DNA of 64,000 nucleotides from positions 229,570,794-229,634,793 of the forward strand of contig NC_080540.1 in assembly GCF_028640845.1 (NCBI RefSeq), given 5' to 3'. Both the position numbers and the translations under genes were made by a program. Positions 23,001 to 36,700 of the stretch are shown here, piece by piece (position 1 is the first letter of the stretch; every line of letters starts with the position of its first letter). The DNA is from Ahaetulla prasina (taxonomy: Eukaryota > Chordata > Lepidosauria > Squamata > Colubridae). A model generated the notes under the pieces. It worked only from the letters and a program-made list of their open reading frames with translations. It made no database searches and was not told the origin of the DNA.

Positions 23001-26000
23001 GTGTGTGTGTGTGTATTTTCATGGCAAGTAAGCCCTTGATTTTTACATATACTAATTTCTCTGCAGGATTGATTTTTCCCCCCTTTTTTTCTTATACAGT
23101 ATTAGCCTCCCGACATCATCCAGATTTAGTGCCAAGCACAGCATCTCTGTTTGAAGCCGCTTCTTTAGCAACCACAATTTCTTCCTCTTCTCTCTACGTA
23201 GATGACCCTTATCAACATGACGGAACTAGGTTTTATTCTAACAGGTAATCTGAATATTCAGTTTTTACTGTACTACGGAAGGATGGATTAGTTTCTCCTC
23301 ATCTTGCCAGGATCCCAATCAAATTACAGGTAGTCCTTGATTTGCAACCATTTGTTTAGTGAAGTTAAAACAGCACTGAAAAAAGTGACTTATGACTGTT
23401 TTTCACATTTATGACAATTGCAGCATCCCCATGATCACGTGACCAAAATTTTACTGCTTGGCATGAATTTATGATGGCTGCGGTATCCCACGGTCATGTG
23501 ATAGCAAAGCACTTAAGGCTTATATACCGCTTCACAATGCTTTAACAGCGCTCTCTATATTCACCTCTGTGATCACTTTTGGCAACCTTCTGAACAACAA
23601 ACTCAATGGGGAGGCCAAATTCACTTAACAACCATGCTACTATTATAACAACTGCAGTGATTCACTTAACAACTATGGGAAGAAAAGTGAAATGCAGCAA
23701 AATTCACTTAGCAATTCTCTTGCTTAGCAACAGAAATTTTGGGTTCAGTTGTGTTCATAAGTTGAAGACTACCTGTAGCTGTCATACTATTCTAGCAATC
23801 TAGAATGGAAACAATTAATCCAAAGTCTCTCAGAATCTGATTAATAGTGTTTATTAAAGGTTTAAGGTTACAACTCAAATGTTCCAGTACTCTTTCACGT
23901 GACAAACTTTTAAGCAATCTTGCAAAACTGATTTGGTCTTTTTGTGCATTCTAGGTGCAAATGAAATGAGGCATGTCTATTTTGGGAAGGTGGTAGACTA
24001 TCTGCTGATAGTTTTGGTAATAGCTGCTAGATTTCTTATTCTCACACCAGCTTGTTAAACTCTGTTGCACCTCAATCAGTGCAAATATTGGTCCTCTCTG
24101 GGCTTTTTGGAACCTTATTTAAACTAAGTTCAAGATATTTTTTTCCAAATAAGTGTGCATAACATTGCAGGCTATGTTTTATTTTCCACCCTGTACTGAT
24201 TAGTATCAAGTTCCCATTTTTTTCTCCCCCATCTAGCTATTGTGCAAGAAATCAGAAATCCCCTAAACTACAGCTTAAAGTTAGCTGTTATTTTCAGAAT
24301 AGAAAATAAATTTAAAAAAAAAGAATTGATTGTTTACATAAATTCTGCTTGGGAATTAAAAATTAAGATATACTTAATGTATAATTAAGAATATTAAACT
24401 CCATACCTCAGTGACTGGAAACCTTTTAAAGTGCTGTGTATCCCTGTTAAGAGATGAGCTAACTTCAGTGACAACTTTAGTTGCTTACATTTAAACTTGT
24501 TCTTCTAAATGCTGCAAGAATTTCTGGAAAGCTGCCTTTGAAAAGAAACAGCAGTGTTAGTTTTGGATAAGGAAAAATGGTCCAAATAAATGTTATATAT
24601 TAAACTATATTGTTGACTTTAAAGTGAAGCTCTTCTTCTACTACATAATATATTACCAACATAAAATAAACTATATATACAGTATAGTTAAATCCTTCTG
24701 AAGAGGCTTGGTAGGGAATAAAAGCTGTATAGTCTTCATAACTGTAACTTGTTTTCTTTATCCACCATTTTTTTCTAAAAAATGAGGTCAACTCAAGGCA
24801 GCAAACATCATACAAACTTCTGTTTCCTTTCTCAAAGTGGACAACTTGGTTGGTTGTTTCCACAATCAGAATTACTTTTCTTTTGTATAAAAGTGGTGGT
24901 GGTGGTGGTGATGATGATATTCTGCCAAATAGGCAGAAACGTGGAATAATTATAATAATTTTCATCCATTGCCTCTGTTAGTTAAAACTGGAATTTTTTA
25001 ATTAAATAAATGTAGAAATTAGAAGTGGCATATAAAGAGAAAGGGCTGGTGCAATGGCTCAGTGATTAAGACGCTGGGCTTGTTGGCGCCACATGATGAG
25101 ATGAATCCCCATTACTTGTCCCAGCTCCTGACAACCTAGCAGTTCAAAAACATGCAAATCAAGTAGATAAATAGGTACCACTTTGGTTGGAAGGTGTTTC
25201 GCTGCATGCTCTGTGCTGTGGCCTAATGTCTAATTAGCTAGATGACCACAAAAACGTCTTTGGACAGGATTGATGACCTAGAAACAGAGATGAGCACCGC
25301 CCTCTAAAGTTGACTAAGACAAATGGAGGACTACTTTACCTTTTACCTATATAAAGAGAAAAGCATTTTGTCAACTCTAAAGTGAACCTGGCTGAAGCCA
25401 TCTTTTGCTGCCTCGTAGTTACCACGAACCCTGGGAGGAGGAAGGGAGGGGGGGATAAATCGGCTAACAGTCAAAACAAACAGCTTTCCTGTGGGAACCA
25501 AGGTAATCTCAATAGGTGGCTGTTGAAGGAGGAGAGGAATGACCAAGCAGTCTGCTAGCAGTTTTCATTGGGCAATGTGACCGGTGACATCTGGGAGGGG
25601 GAACTTTTGCTCTTTTAATTAGGTGAAAATGGCGAGAACTTTCAGAGTTGGTTTTCACCAGCTGTGCCGATATGATGTATCCAATAAACAAGAAAAAAGT
25701 CAAGGAAATAATTGGCCCATTGCTGGGAGAAAGTGGCAAGAAGATGACAAGCAACAGGGAGAAAGCAGATCTACTTAACTCATATTTTGCATCTGTCTTT
25801 ACACAAAAGGAAAAAATAATCCACAAAAAACAGATTAGGAACACAAGTTAAAATAGAGGAAAAAATGGTAAGTGAACACCTGTCTACCCTAGACGAGTTC
25901 AAATCACCAGGACCGGATGGATTACACCCCAGGGTTCTGAAGGAACTGGCAGACGAGATCTCGGAACCAGTGAACTATATCTTTCAAATATCCTGGAGTA

Positions 26001-27753
26001 CAGGGGAACTGCCAGAGGACTGGAAAAGAGCTGATGTAGTTCTCATCTTCAAAAAAGGGGAAAAAAAACAGATCCAGGAAACTACAGACTTATCAGCCTG
26101 ACCTCAATACCAGGGAAGATTCTGGAAAAGATAATCAAGGAACGAATCACTGAACACCTAGAAGCAAACAAAGTAATAACCAAAAGCCAACATGGGTTTG
26201 TCAAAAACAGATCATGCCAGACTAATCTCATTGCATTCTTTGACAAAGTGAAAACATTAGTGGACCAGAGGAACGCTGTCGATATAATTTACTTGGACTT
26301 CGGTAAAGCATTTGATAAAGTAGACCATAACCTACTACTAGATAAAGTAGAAAAATGTGGGTTAGACACCACCACCACCAGATGGATTCGTAACCAATCG
26401 CACTCAACATGTAGTCCTCAATAGAACTACATCCACATGGAGGGAAGTATGCAGTGGAGTACCCCAAGGTTCTGTTTTAAGCCCAGTACTCTTCAACATC
26501 TTCATCAATGACTTGGACGAGGGGATAGATGGGGAACTTATCAAATTTGCAGATGACACCAAGCTAGCAGGAATAGCCAACACTCCAGAAGATAGGCTCA
26601 AGATACAGAAGGATCTTGACAGACTTGAACGTTGGGTGCCATCTAACAAAATGAAATTCAACAGTGAAAAAAGTAAGGTTCTATATTTAGGCAAAAAAAT
26701 CCAAAATGCACAGGTACCGTATATGTGGTACCTTGCTCAATAGTAGTACCTGTGAGAGGGATCTTGGAGTCCTAGTGGACAACCATTTAGATATGAGCCA
26801 TCAGTGTGCAGCAGCTGCCAAAAAAGCCAACACAGTTCTGGGCTGCATAAACAGAGGGATAGAATCAAGATCACGTGAAGTGTTAATACCACTTTATAAT
26901 GCCTTGGTAAGGCCACACTTGGAATATTGCATTCAGTTTTGGTCACCACGATGTAAGAAAAATGTTGAGACTCTAGAAAGAGTGCAGAGAAGAGTAACAA
27001 AGATGATTAGGGGACTGGAGGCTAGAACATATGAAGAACGGTTGCAGGAACTGGGTATGTCTAGTTTAATGAAAAGAAGGACTAGGGGAGACATGATAGC
27101 AGTGTTCCAATATCTCAGGGGTTGCCACAAAGAAGAGGGAGTCAAACTATTCTCCAAAGCACCTGAGAGTAGAGCAAGAAGCAATGGGTGGAAACTAATC
27201 AAGGAGCGAAGCAACTTAGAACTAAGGAAAAAATTCCTGAGAGAACAATTAATAAGTGGAACAACTTGCCTGCAGAAGTTGTGAATGCTCCAACACTGGA
27301 AATTTTAAGAAAATGTTGAGACTCTAGAAAGAGTGCAGAGAAGAGTAACAAAGATGATTAGGGGACTGGAGGCTAGAACATATGAAGAACGGTTGCAGGA
27401 ACTGGGTATGTCTAGTTTAATGAAAAGAAGGACTAGGGGAGACATGATAGCAGTGTTCCAATATCTCAGGGGTTGCCACAAAGAAGAGGGAGTCAAACTA
27501 TTCTCCAAAGCACCTGAGAGTAGAGCAAGAAGCAATGGGTGGAAACTAATCAAGGAGCGAAGCAACTTAGAACTAAGGAAAAAATTCCTGAGAGAACAAT
27601 TAATAAGTGGAACAACTTGCCTGCAGAAGTTGTGAATGCTCCAACACTGGAAAAATTTACAAAAATGTTGGATAACCATTTGTCTGAAATGGTGTAGGGT
27701 TTCCTGCCTGGCAAGGGGTTGGACTAGAAGGCCTCCAAGGTCCCTTCCAACTC

Positions 27754-27786
<33 letters not shown>

Positions 27787-30700
27787 GATGATGATGATGA
27801 TGATGATGATGATGTTCTTTGAGGAATTCACCTGCCTTGCAGTTCTGCTTTTGGTGGATGCGTTACTCGGAATGCTGACACCTTTGTTTTGTATCTCCAT
27901 AGCTATTCTGACTCTAAAAACTAGAAAGTAAATTCATTAGTAGAAGGCAGGAAATCCTGGTTTGGAATTTTTACTGTAGTTGCTGTACCGTGAACAGGTT
28001 AAGACAGAGTCCCTGTAACAGCTACCGTGTGGGATTTCAGTGCTGACAAACAGATTGAGATGACAGCCAAGCAAGGTGCCCAGAAAAGATATTCCCACAT
28101 TTGGGGTGGCAGGGGGGCTGGATGCAACATTTCACCTTTAAGTGGGGTTTTCCAATATCACAGACAGAACAAAGGAAGCTGATTTAATCTGGAACAAATG
28201 AAATAATTAGCCTTGTTTATTATTGGAATAGGAAGCCCATAGGCTATTCCCAGTCTGCATACTACATTGGGAAATAAAAACAGTATTTCCATATTATTGC
28301 CAAGATCACAACTTCTGTACATCTGTGTAATCACAAGAATAATTATTTTGCATTCCAGAAATGCAAAATAATACCAATTGAGCTTATTTCTAAGCTTGTT
28401 GCACTGGAATCTTGCTATTTTGTGGGTTCTTACAGAAATGCCTGCCTAGAGAAGGAATAAATCTATGAATAAGTGATAATGCCACTTCAGCACTCTGTTG
28501 CCAAGCTTAAAGATTTGTAAAGTATTTTTTTTATTACAAAAGAACAAAAGTTGGTGTTAGATTTTAATTATCTTCTCTAGGAATTATGTAAGATTTTTAT
28601 ATTAGTTTAGTTCTATAATACACTTGAAATAAAATCCCGCGTATGTATTTTCTGTGGAATTACTGAAGCAAATCTTCTTAACATTTCTCCGCGATACTCT
28701 TTCTTAACCCTGTGTATTACATTAGAAATTCTTTAATATAATTCTAACTTTCCAGGTGCAAAAAATTCTATTTTAATATGCAAAACTTGCATAGTTATGT
28801 GCATCCAATTTGAACAAAATCCAAATATAAAACCACAAAACTTCAGACGTAATTGGATCTTGAAAAAGCAAAGAGCAGTTTCTAAAATTTCAAATCCATA
28901 TCAATGGTTGCTGCCATCTGGAGAGAGGGGTAGAAAGCAGCTACATCCTGAAAATTCAGGATTTGCTTGTGCCTCTCAAAGGCAAATAGCTTTGGTGATA
29001 TTTGTTAGGAGAAGAACCCTACATTTTTCACCCTACATTTCTAAAGACTCAAGTTTATTTTCTAGCTTTTATGGCTGGAAACAGCCTGTGCATACTACTA
29101 CCAGTTGTCACATAGACATTCATGAAGATTCAGAAAGCAGAAAAAGCAAAACTGTGTCTTGGATCCAAAATCAAACAAGCTCAAACTTGTACAGTTCTAC
29201 CCAAAGTGTGTCTTTCTAGCCAAAATTGGGATGCAAAAATATTTTCCTCTCCCTATACATTCCTAAGGGGATTATAAAGTCAAATAACTTGATTAGTACT
29301 TTATCTATGGAAATATTTCGTAATGACTGGGGTTCCTTTCACTAAAGAAATTAATTAAATTGAGATAAATGCTGGTGTGTTTATTTTTCTCTGGCTTCAC
29401 ATTGACTTTCACAGTGGGGGGAGGGATTCTGCAATATTAGGAATTCTTGCAACTAAATAAATGTTTAATTGTTTTCAATTAAAAACCTAATTTTGAAAAT
29501 AGAAAATTTTAGAAATGTTAAAAATACAATTAAAATTTACAATTAAATTTTTAAAAATGATCAGATACTTCAGATGAAAGGATAATTACTGCAATCAGTT
29601 GTTCATTCTAGATAGTTTTGTGTAGATTCTCAAGTCAACAGGGCATCAAGAGAATGCTTATGCTAACTTTTCTGAATCAGTTCTTGATACGAGGAATGCC
29701 AAAATGGCAATGTAGAACATGGTTGAAAGTATTACTAATAATATAGAACATGGGAAGTATTCCGTCTCTGGAATTCCTGTGCATTCATTTCTGGACCATT
29801 TTAATTACTGGTAGATATATTCATTAATCAAAACAGCTGGTATGAGCTAAAAGCAGGTACTTAACAGAAGCAACAACAATTATATCAAGGCTCTTGTAAG
29901 GTGTTTTTTCAAATATTTAAGCCATCAGAAAGATGTTCAAACAGTTGTAGCATTCTGAAAATCAGAATAGCTCAGTGCCTTCTCTGTCCATAGAATACAA
30001 AACATACACAAAATTATTAAACAAGTTAGGGTTTTTAAGTGAGTTTAGTTATAACACAGATCAAATAACTTGAAATTACTCCAACTGCACAAATCTTGTG
30101 GACCGGAAAAGCAACCCTTTGGACAAATTCTGGGAGGGTTATTTAACACATTTCTGTCCCATTGGAATCAAACTGATTCTTGATGGTTTCTATGGAATGT
30201 GAATAGAAAAAAATTAAAATGTTCAGGGTTACTACACTTAAAACCCATGGAATGTAATTAATGACATCAGCCAAGGCACAGTCAAAAAGAACAAAAATAA
30301 AAGTAAAGTATGACATCATACATAAGCTCAGGAGAAAGTTCTTTAAAACAATTCAGATTTCAATTATTTTTAAAAATCAGGGTATAGTTTGATATCCACT
30401 GGGAGGCTAATTCAGAATGTTTATGTGGTCACAAAAAAGCACTACTTCCTCAGGTCAGCACCCACCCCACCCACCTTCTTGAAAATGTGAGATGCAATAT
30501 TCTCACCTTTGTAGTTCAGGCTAGTGTTGCTTGGAGTAGGCAATATCCACCACTGTCTCCAATAAATATCAGTAATGCAGATATGCTTCTGCCCTAACCT
30601 AGATTTGGTAACACAAAAGAACCTCTAATTGCAATCCATTTTGTTCCAATATAGAGAAGAATATATTGAAGTATCAGTTCCACACATTGCTTCTGGTTAA

Positions 30701-33700
30701 AACTATAGTGTTCTTCAGAAGAATAATTGTAACATAAATGTAGATTCATAGCCATAGGCTGTTCCAGTGACATAAGTAACCTTATTATTATATGTTTGTA
30801 TGTAGAACTTTCCATAAGATTTTATAATGCAGGATTCTGGTTTACATTGAAGCATTTGCTTCTATGTAAAAATTCCTTCTGCAAACAGTATTTGTATGAA
30901 TAGTTTGCCTTTTTATTAATGTTACAGTGCAATTTTACTTAGGACAGCAACTTCTCAATATTCCTTGCATGCTGAAATCTATATATACAAATAACTTACT
31001 AGGGCTTTTGTGTGGCTTTTTTGTAGCTGACAATATATCATGCTAACATAGGGAGGATTTTAGTCAGTAAAGATTCAGTGTTCCTGTGTTGGGACAAAAA
31101 AAATGTTACCGGTTGGGTATTAAAGACTCAGTGTTAGCAACAGTTAAACTTCCACCGGGTTATTTACATCATAATAGACTAAAACTATTGCAGGATTGTT
31201 TTTTGCTTTTATCTTTATTAGTATCGATTTAAGGGTTTACGATTTAAAAATAGTATGCTGTATTTTCCATGTGCAATATGCAACTGTGTGTTTGAGATGC
31301 TTCTAACAGTCCATAATTGCAACAAAATTTTTTTTTCATGATTTCTAAATATTATTGTGACTATTGATTGTACCTGGATTTAGGTAACTTTTGCAGAAGA
31401 GTCATGGTGGTACACAACAAGTTACTCTAATGCAGGCGTGTAAAACTCAATTTCATTGAGGGCCACATCAGGGTTGTCTTTGACCTTGGGGCAGGGGGCG
31501 TGGCCAGGTTGGGCATGACCAGCTCGATGTCACTCGTATCAGGGGGGCCCCTGTGGTGGCCTGAGCACTCCGCTAGTGAAAACAGAGCTCGGGAGGGCCA
31601 TGCACGTTCCTTTTTGGCTGGCAGTGAGTTGCAGGAGGCCATCACAGCCGAAAATAGAGCTCTGGAGGGCTGTGCGCAGCCCTCCCAAGCTCCATTTTCG
31701 CTGGCAGACGCACCGCAGGCCAGTCCTTCGCTGTTTCCAAGACAGCACCAAGGGCCAGATCTAAGCATCCTGTGGGCCGGATCTGGCTCAAGGGACTTGA
31801 GTTTGACACCTCTGCTGTAAGGGGAATAGATAGATTTTACCAACTATACAACCTAAAATGGCTTTGCCTGAAGAGCAACATCTATACCATAAAACTGTGT
31901 TAAGTTTATTGGAAAGCAAGAAATTATTTTCTGCAAGGAAGCATAGAGTTATTTTCAGGGCAGTATTCTTCATCCATCTTTCATGGTTTATTCTTCTTTG
32001 CTCCTTCACTGTTACAGCGTCTGGTTTCTTTGTGGAGTACTCATAGGGATCATCAAAGCCACGTGAGGCAAGAAAGTTAACACTAATTTGAAGCTAGGTG
32101 CCAATATGATGGTGCCCTTGAGAGCACGTAAGATCAAGATAGATGGATGGTTTTAAAAAGAGTGCCAAAATGTCATTTGAAATGAGAGGTATTTTCAGCA
32201 TTGTGAAAAATATTTCCCCAAACCCTCTGAGTTTATCTTCCTTCATTTCAGCAGAGCATCAATTTTCAAAGTTTTCTCAGAAAAGCAATTGTTAACAAGC
32301 TATTGCCAGGAAGAAGAGTTAATATTTCTCTGAAATAAAAATAATAATCTTGGAAGAACCAGTTGACATTAGCGTGGAGTTGATATCTTGTCTCAGCTAT
32401 GTCCTGGAAATATAAATGGGTATTTTGTTAATTAAACTGAACTGAATTGTATGGATTTGATAGGATTAAATGTTGTAAGAAATACTAGTAATTTATGTCT
32501 TGCCATGATGTGCAAGATTTATTTGCATGATGTGATGGAATATATATTTACACAATGTGATGGAATTCACACCAATTTACCATGCAATTTTAAATTCTGA
32601 AATTGAACTCTGTGAACATGTCTGCTATAGTTAGATAATGAAGCTGAGATATTATCCATTGGTTTTTTATCTAATTTGGCACTCCTTATAAAACCATTAA
32701 TCTATTTTGATCTCATCTGTTCTCAAAAGAAACATCATATTGGCTTCTAAGTTCAAATTAGTGTTACTTTCTCACCTCACATGGTTTTCATCATGATCTT
32801 ATCTAATCCTCCTACAAAGGTTTAAAAAAAAGGTAAAGGAGACTCTGCAGGTTTTACTCTGCTAGTTGTTGCCGGCTATAGGGGGCAGTGGTCATCTCCA
32901 TTTCAAGCTCATTGAGCCAGCGCTGTCTGAAGATATTTCCGTGGTCATGTGGCCAGCATGACATCATGGAACGCTATTACCTTCCCACCAAAGTGGTGCC
33001 TACCAATATTTATCTACTCCCATTTGCATGTTTTTGAATTGCTAGGTTGGCAGAGGTTACTGTATGTGTTGCTCAGGTCTCAAGTCTGGGTGCTGGCTTT
33101 CCAACAACCCCAGCATTTTAACTACTGAGCCACTGCGCTTCCCTCCTCCTACAAAGGAGTATAACCAATATGTCTTGGAGATGTATTTCAAGACTTACTA
33201 AGCATTCTGTTTAAAATAAGTATCCAATAATAACTGAAATTCAAATTAAGAATATCTATCTGTCATTTACAGTATATCTTTGACTATGTGTACGTGATGA
33301 ACTAAATACACTCGACTGTAAGAATTAATTTTGATCAATCTGTGCTTGGAATAGACAGAAGATCATGGAGAATAGCAGTGCTAAGATCCTATGGGCCTTC
33401 CAAATCCAGATGAACAGGCAGGTACTGGCAACTCAAGAGGACATTGTGCTATTAGACAAAGACTAAAAGACAGTGATAGTGATAGATGTAACAGTGCCTA
33501 ATGACAGACACACCAGAAAGAACCAGTATGAGAAATTGGAGAAATACCAGGGTCTGAAAGGATAAACTAGAGGAGATGTGGAAAGTAAAGGCCAAAGTGT
33601 TCCCAGTGGTTGGTAGGCTGTGACTCCTAAACTGGGAGAATGGCTTCAACAGATCCCAAGGAGAACATCAGAGCTCTTTGCCCAGAAGAGGAAAGTGCTA

Positions 33701-36700
33701 GGAAGAGTTAAGATGTTGAACCCTCAAACTCCCAAGCCTATGGTAGAGCACCCAAGATTGAGAAAGATACATACAATCCGTGGGGCAATTTTAAAAATAG
33801 CTTCACATCTCCCTTAACTGTGAGATGGCTATTTAATTTATTCATAACATATTGAGCTTCTTAATGGAGCTTTTTAGGAGGAAATTTACAGATGGCTTTA
33901 GGATTCTTGAAATAGAAATTTCTATTTAGATTGATCAGTACTTTTAAAGCTACACATAGCAGAATATAGGTCCTAGGACAGTGATGGCTAATCTTTTTGT
34001 CATCGTGTGCCAAAAGCGAGGGTCACATGGGGGGGGTCACGTAGGTGTATGCCCACACCCATAATTCAATGCTCCTCCCTCCTCTTGCGTTCACCCCGCT
34101 TTTGGCATGCAACAGCAAAAAGCTTACTGGTGGGTCCAGTAGGCCCGTTTTTTTCCCTCCCCAGGCTCCAGAGGGTTTCTTGGAGCCTGGGGAGGGCGAA
34201 AACAGCCTCCCGCCCGAGGCCCTCTGGAGACCGGAAACAGCGTGTTTCCTGACTTCCGGTGGGCCTGGAAGGCCCGAAAATCAGCTGGCCGGCACGTGCA
34301 TGCGCAGTGGAGCTGAGCTAGGGCAACACTTGCATGCCATATGTTCACCATCACGGTCCTAGGATATAACCAGCAACAGCATCAAATCTGGCCATTCAGT
34401 TTAATCATCTAGAAAGGGGTCTCCAACCTTGGCAACTTTAAGCCTGGTGGACTTCAATTCCCAGAATCCCAGGAATTCTGGGAGTTGAAGTCCGCCAGGC
34501 TTAAAGTTGCCAAGGTTGGAGACCCCTGTTCTAGAGAATGTCTACTGAGAGTCCCCCCCCCCTTCTTGTGATAAGGGGATGTAGATAAGAAATACAGGCA
34601 GCCCCCATTGAGGATTTACTTCAGTGGATTTTGACTACACTTCTTTGGATTGAAGATATCTGTCATAAGCTTTGGTTTGAGTTTTATTGCCAAGATGATT
34701 TTTTTTCTTTTTTGCTTGTTTTAGTATTCATTCATAGCCTTTGGGGATTGGGGCAAATTATAATAATTGTTAAATAACATTTTAAAAAGAAGGTCCAGCA
34801 CCATGTATTTTTTAAAAATGAATTAGAACTGTGAATGCCCAGGTTGAGGTTTTTACTGAGTGATCCTAAGTTACTTTGGATGAGTCTCTAGCTCTTAGGC
34901 TAACTTATTTCAAACAATTGTTGTATGGGGGAAAATGTGGAGAAAAGAAAACTGTGGCTTCTTTTGGAAAAAAGTGGGATTTAAAAAAATGAATATAACT
35001 GCTTATGATGGTCCCATAATTAATGTGGGACTGATTAAATTCTCTCAACCCTTTTTAAGATATGAATAGGGTATTAGGAAGCTAATGAATAAATAATCTG
35101 AAATACCTAAAGCCAATCATTCACAATAAACGTAACAGTCAGGCCAACATTTATAAAGATATCCAGAAGAGAGCAGCTGCTTCAGCAAACAAGGGCAAAT
35201 CAGAAACATGAATGGTAGAAGGAAAGCAATATTTCTAGCAAAGCCTGTCTAGAAATAATGGTTTCTAAAGCCCGCTTGTGTCACAGTTGTTCGCTTTTAG
35301 CCCTGGGAAAACTTTAGGCATGCCCTGGATCAATGGACTTGAACCTATGAACTCTAACTTTCTTAAGGCAAGATGAAGCTTTGGCCTGCTCTAGTGGTGT
35401 GTACATGAATAAGAATCTTGCTCAAGCCACAATAATTCATCTGTGAAGCCAAACTAGTCTTGTGGATATCAAACTGCATGAACTGCCTTCATGCTCATTC
35501 ATAAATGTGTATATATTATGTTATGGGAGTACTTCCCTTCCTATTTTGATAGAAGGGTAGCTGCTATGCAGGTTTTATGGAAATGTTACTGTTTATTTTT
35601 CCTTCTTTGAATTACAAATCGTTCTAAAATCTGTGCAAAAACACATAAACTCTTTAATGTTACAGATTATTTAGTCACAGCTGTAATAATATATTTATAG
35701 CATGAGATGAATAAAACAGGAAAAGCCACAACATATCACTCACTCTGGAGCCTGGCTCATTCTATGGGTGTACCAGGTTTTGCTTTTCCTGTTTCTAAAT
35801 AACCATAATAAATTAACAGCTCTTAGGTTGTGTGTGGATGTTATGTGTATAAACAGACAAAGAATGCAGAAATGCCTTTAGGCTGCTGACTTCTGGAAAT
35901 CATAGTGTATAAATACATTAAGTTTATTTATGACACTGCCAACAACAATTTATACATGACCGGTTTTTCCCTAATGTAATGTTCGGAATTTGTTTTTGTA
36001 GCATTGGAATATAATGAGGATATATAATTAAGTGGATATTTTTTTATTATCCAAAGGAATATTTCTGTTGTTCTTATTAAGTATTTTAATATAATGCATG
36101 CTAGGAGTATATAATAAAATCACAATTCAGGGGATTGTGCTTCTAAAGAAAATGCTTGAGAACAGCTAGTGTATTGTAGCATTGAGGCCTGTCAAGTTTC
36201 TCGATGCCAAAGGGCTTGGTCTTTGATTAAGTAATATTTTGGTAGAGTTGCATGGCAACCCAGCATTAACCAGACCTTGACAAATGTGAAGAAAGCTCTT
36301 TAATAGGCCAGGAATGGCCAAAACGGTTCTTCATTTTTTGAATGCTTATTGTATATTTTTTTCCCATCCAGTAAAGGGTTGCCTTCAAGTTCAACATTCA
36401 CTTTAGAAGACAGTGCCATCTGCTTGACTTCAGAACAGAGTACGGTGGAAACTGAGACTGATAATGCTTCTGTCCTGGATGTATATTTAGTAAGTGGTCC
36501 AATCATGTTACTAGTGTTTTAATTACCTTTTTAAAGCATTTATCTTTCAACTTGACTTTGAATCGTGTGTTGTAATCTGCTCATAGTATTGTGTAAATAT
36601 TTCATTCCTAAGTGTGTCTTTCCATAACCTAGAAAATGTAAAGTATTTGCCAACCTATTTCTTTGTATTTTTATAACACTGATAATGCAGGATGCTCAAA

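Larger units (their letters stand above)
25640..27752 (+). mobile_element. CR1-type LINE, 5'-truncated, with internal tandem duplication
   Basis: Frames on the + strand give CR1 reverse-transcriptase motifs: [29 protein letters not shown] sequence near 26295, [18 protein letters not shown] sequence near 26455, and FADDTKLAG at 26548-26574. The C-terminal [18 protein letters not shown] and [15 protein letters not shown] follow. Several frameshifts and stops break it. The segment from about 26954 is repeated with a 351-bp period to about 27655. The 3' end reads TTGGACTAGAAGGCCTCCAAG and runs into a microsatellite. It lies sense within the 13-kb PIP5K1B intron. Confidence 0.88.

Noticed and set aside
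28797..29219. 140-codon open frame on the + strand inside the 13-kb PIP5K1B intron
   Set aside because: No recognisable domain, no CpG or promoter context, no splice partner and composition like the surrounding intron. Probably chance.
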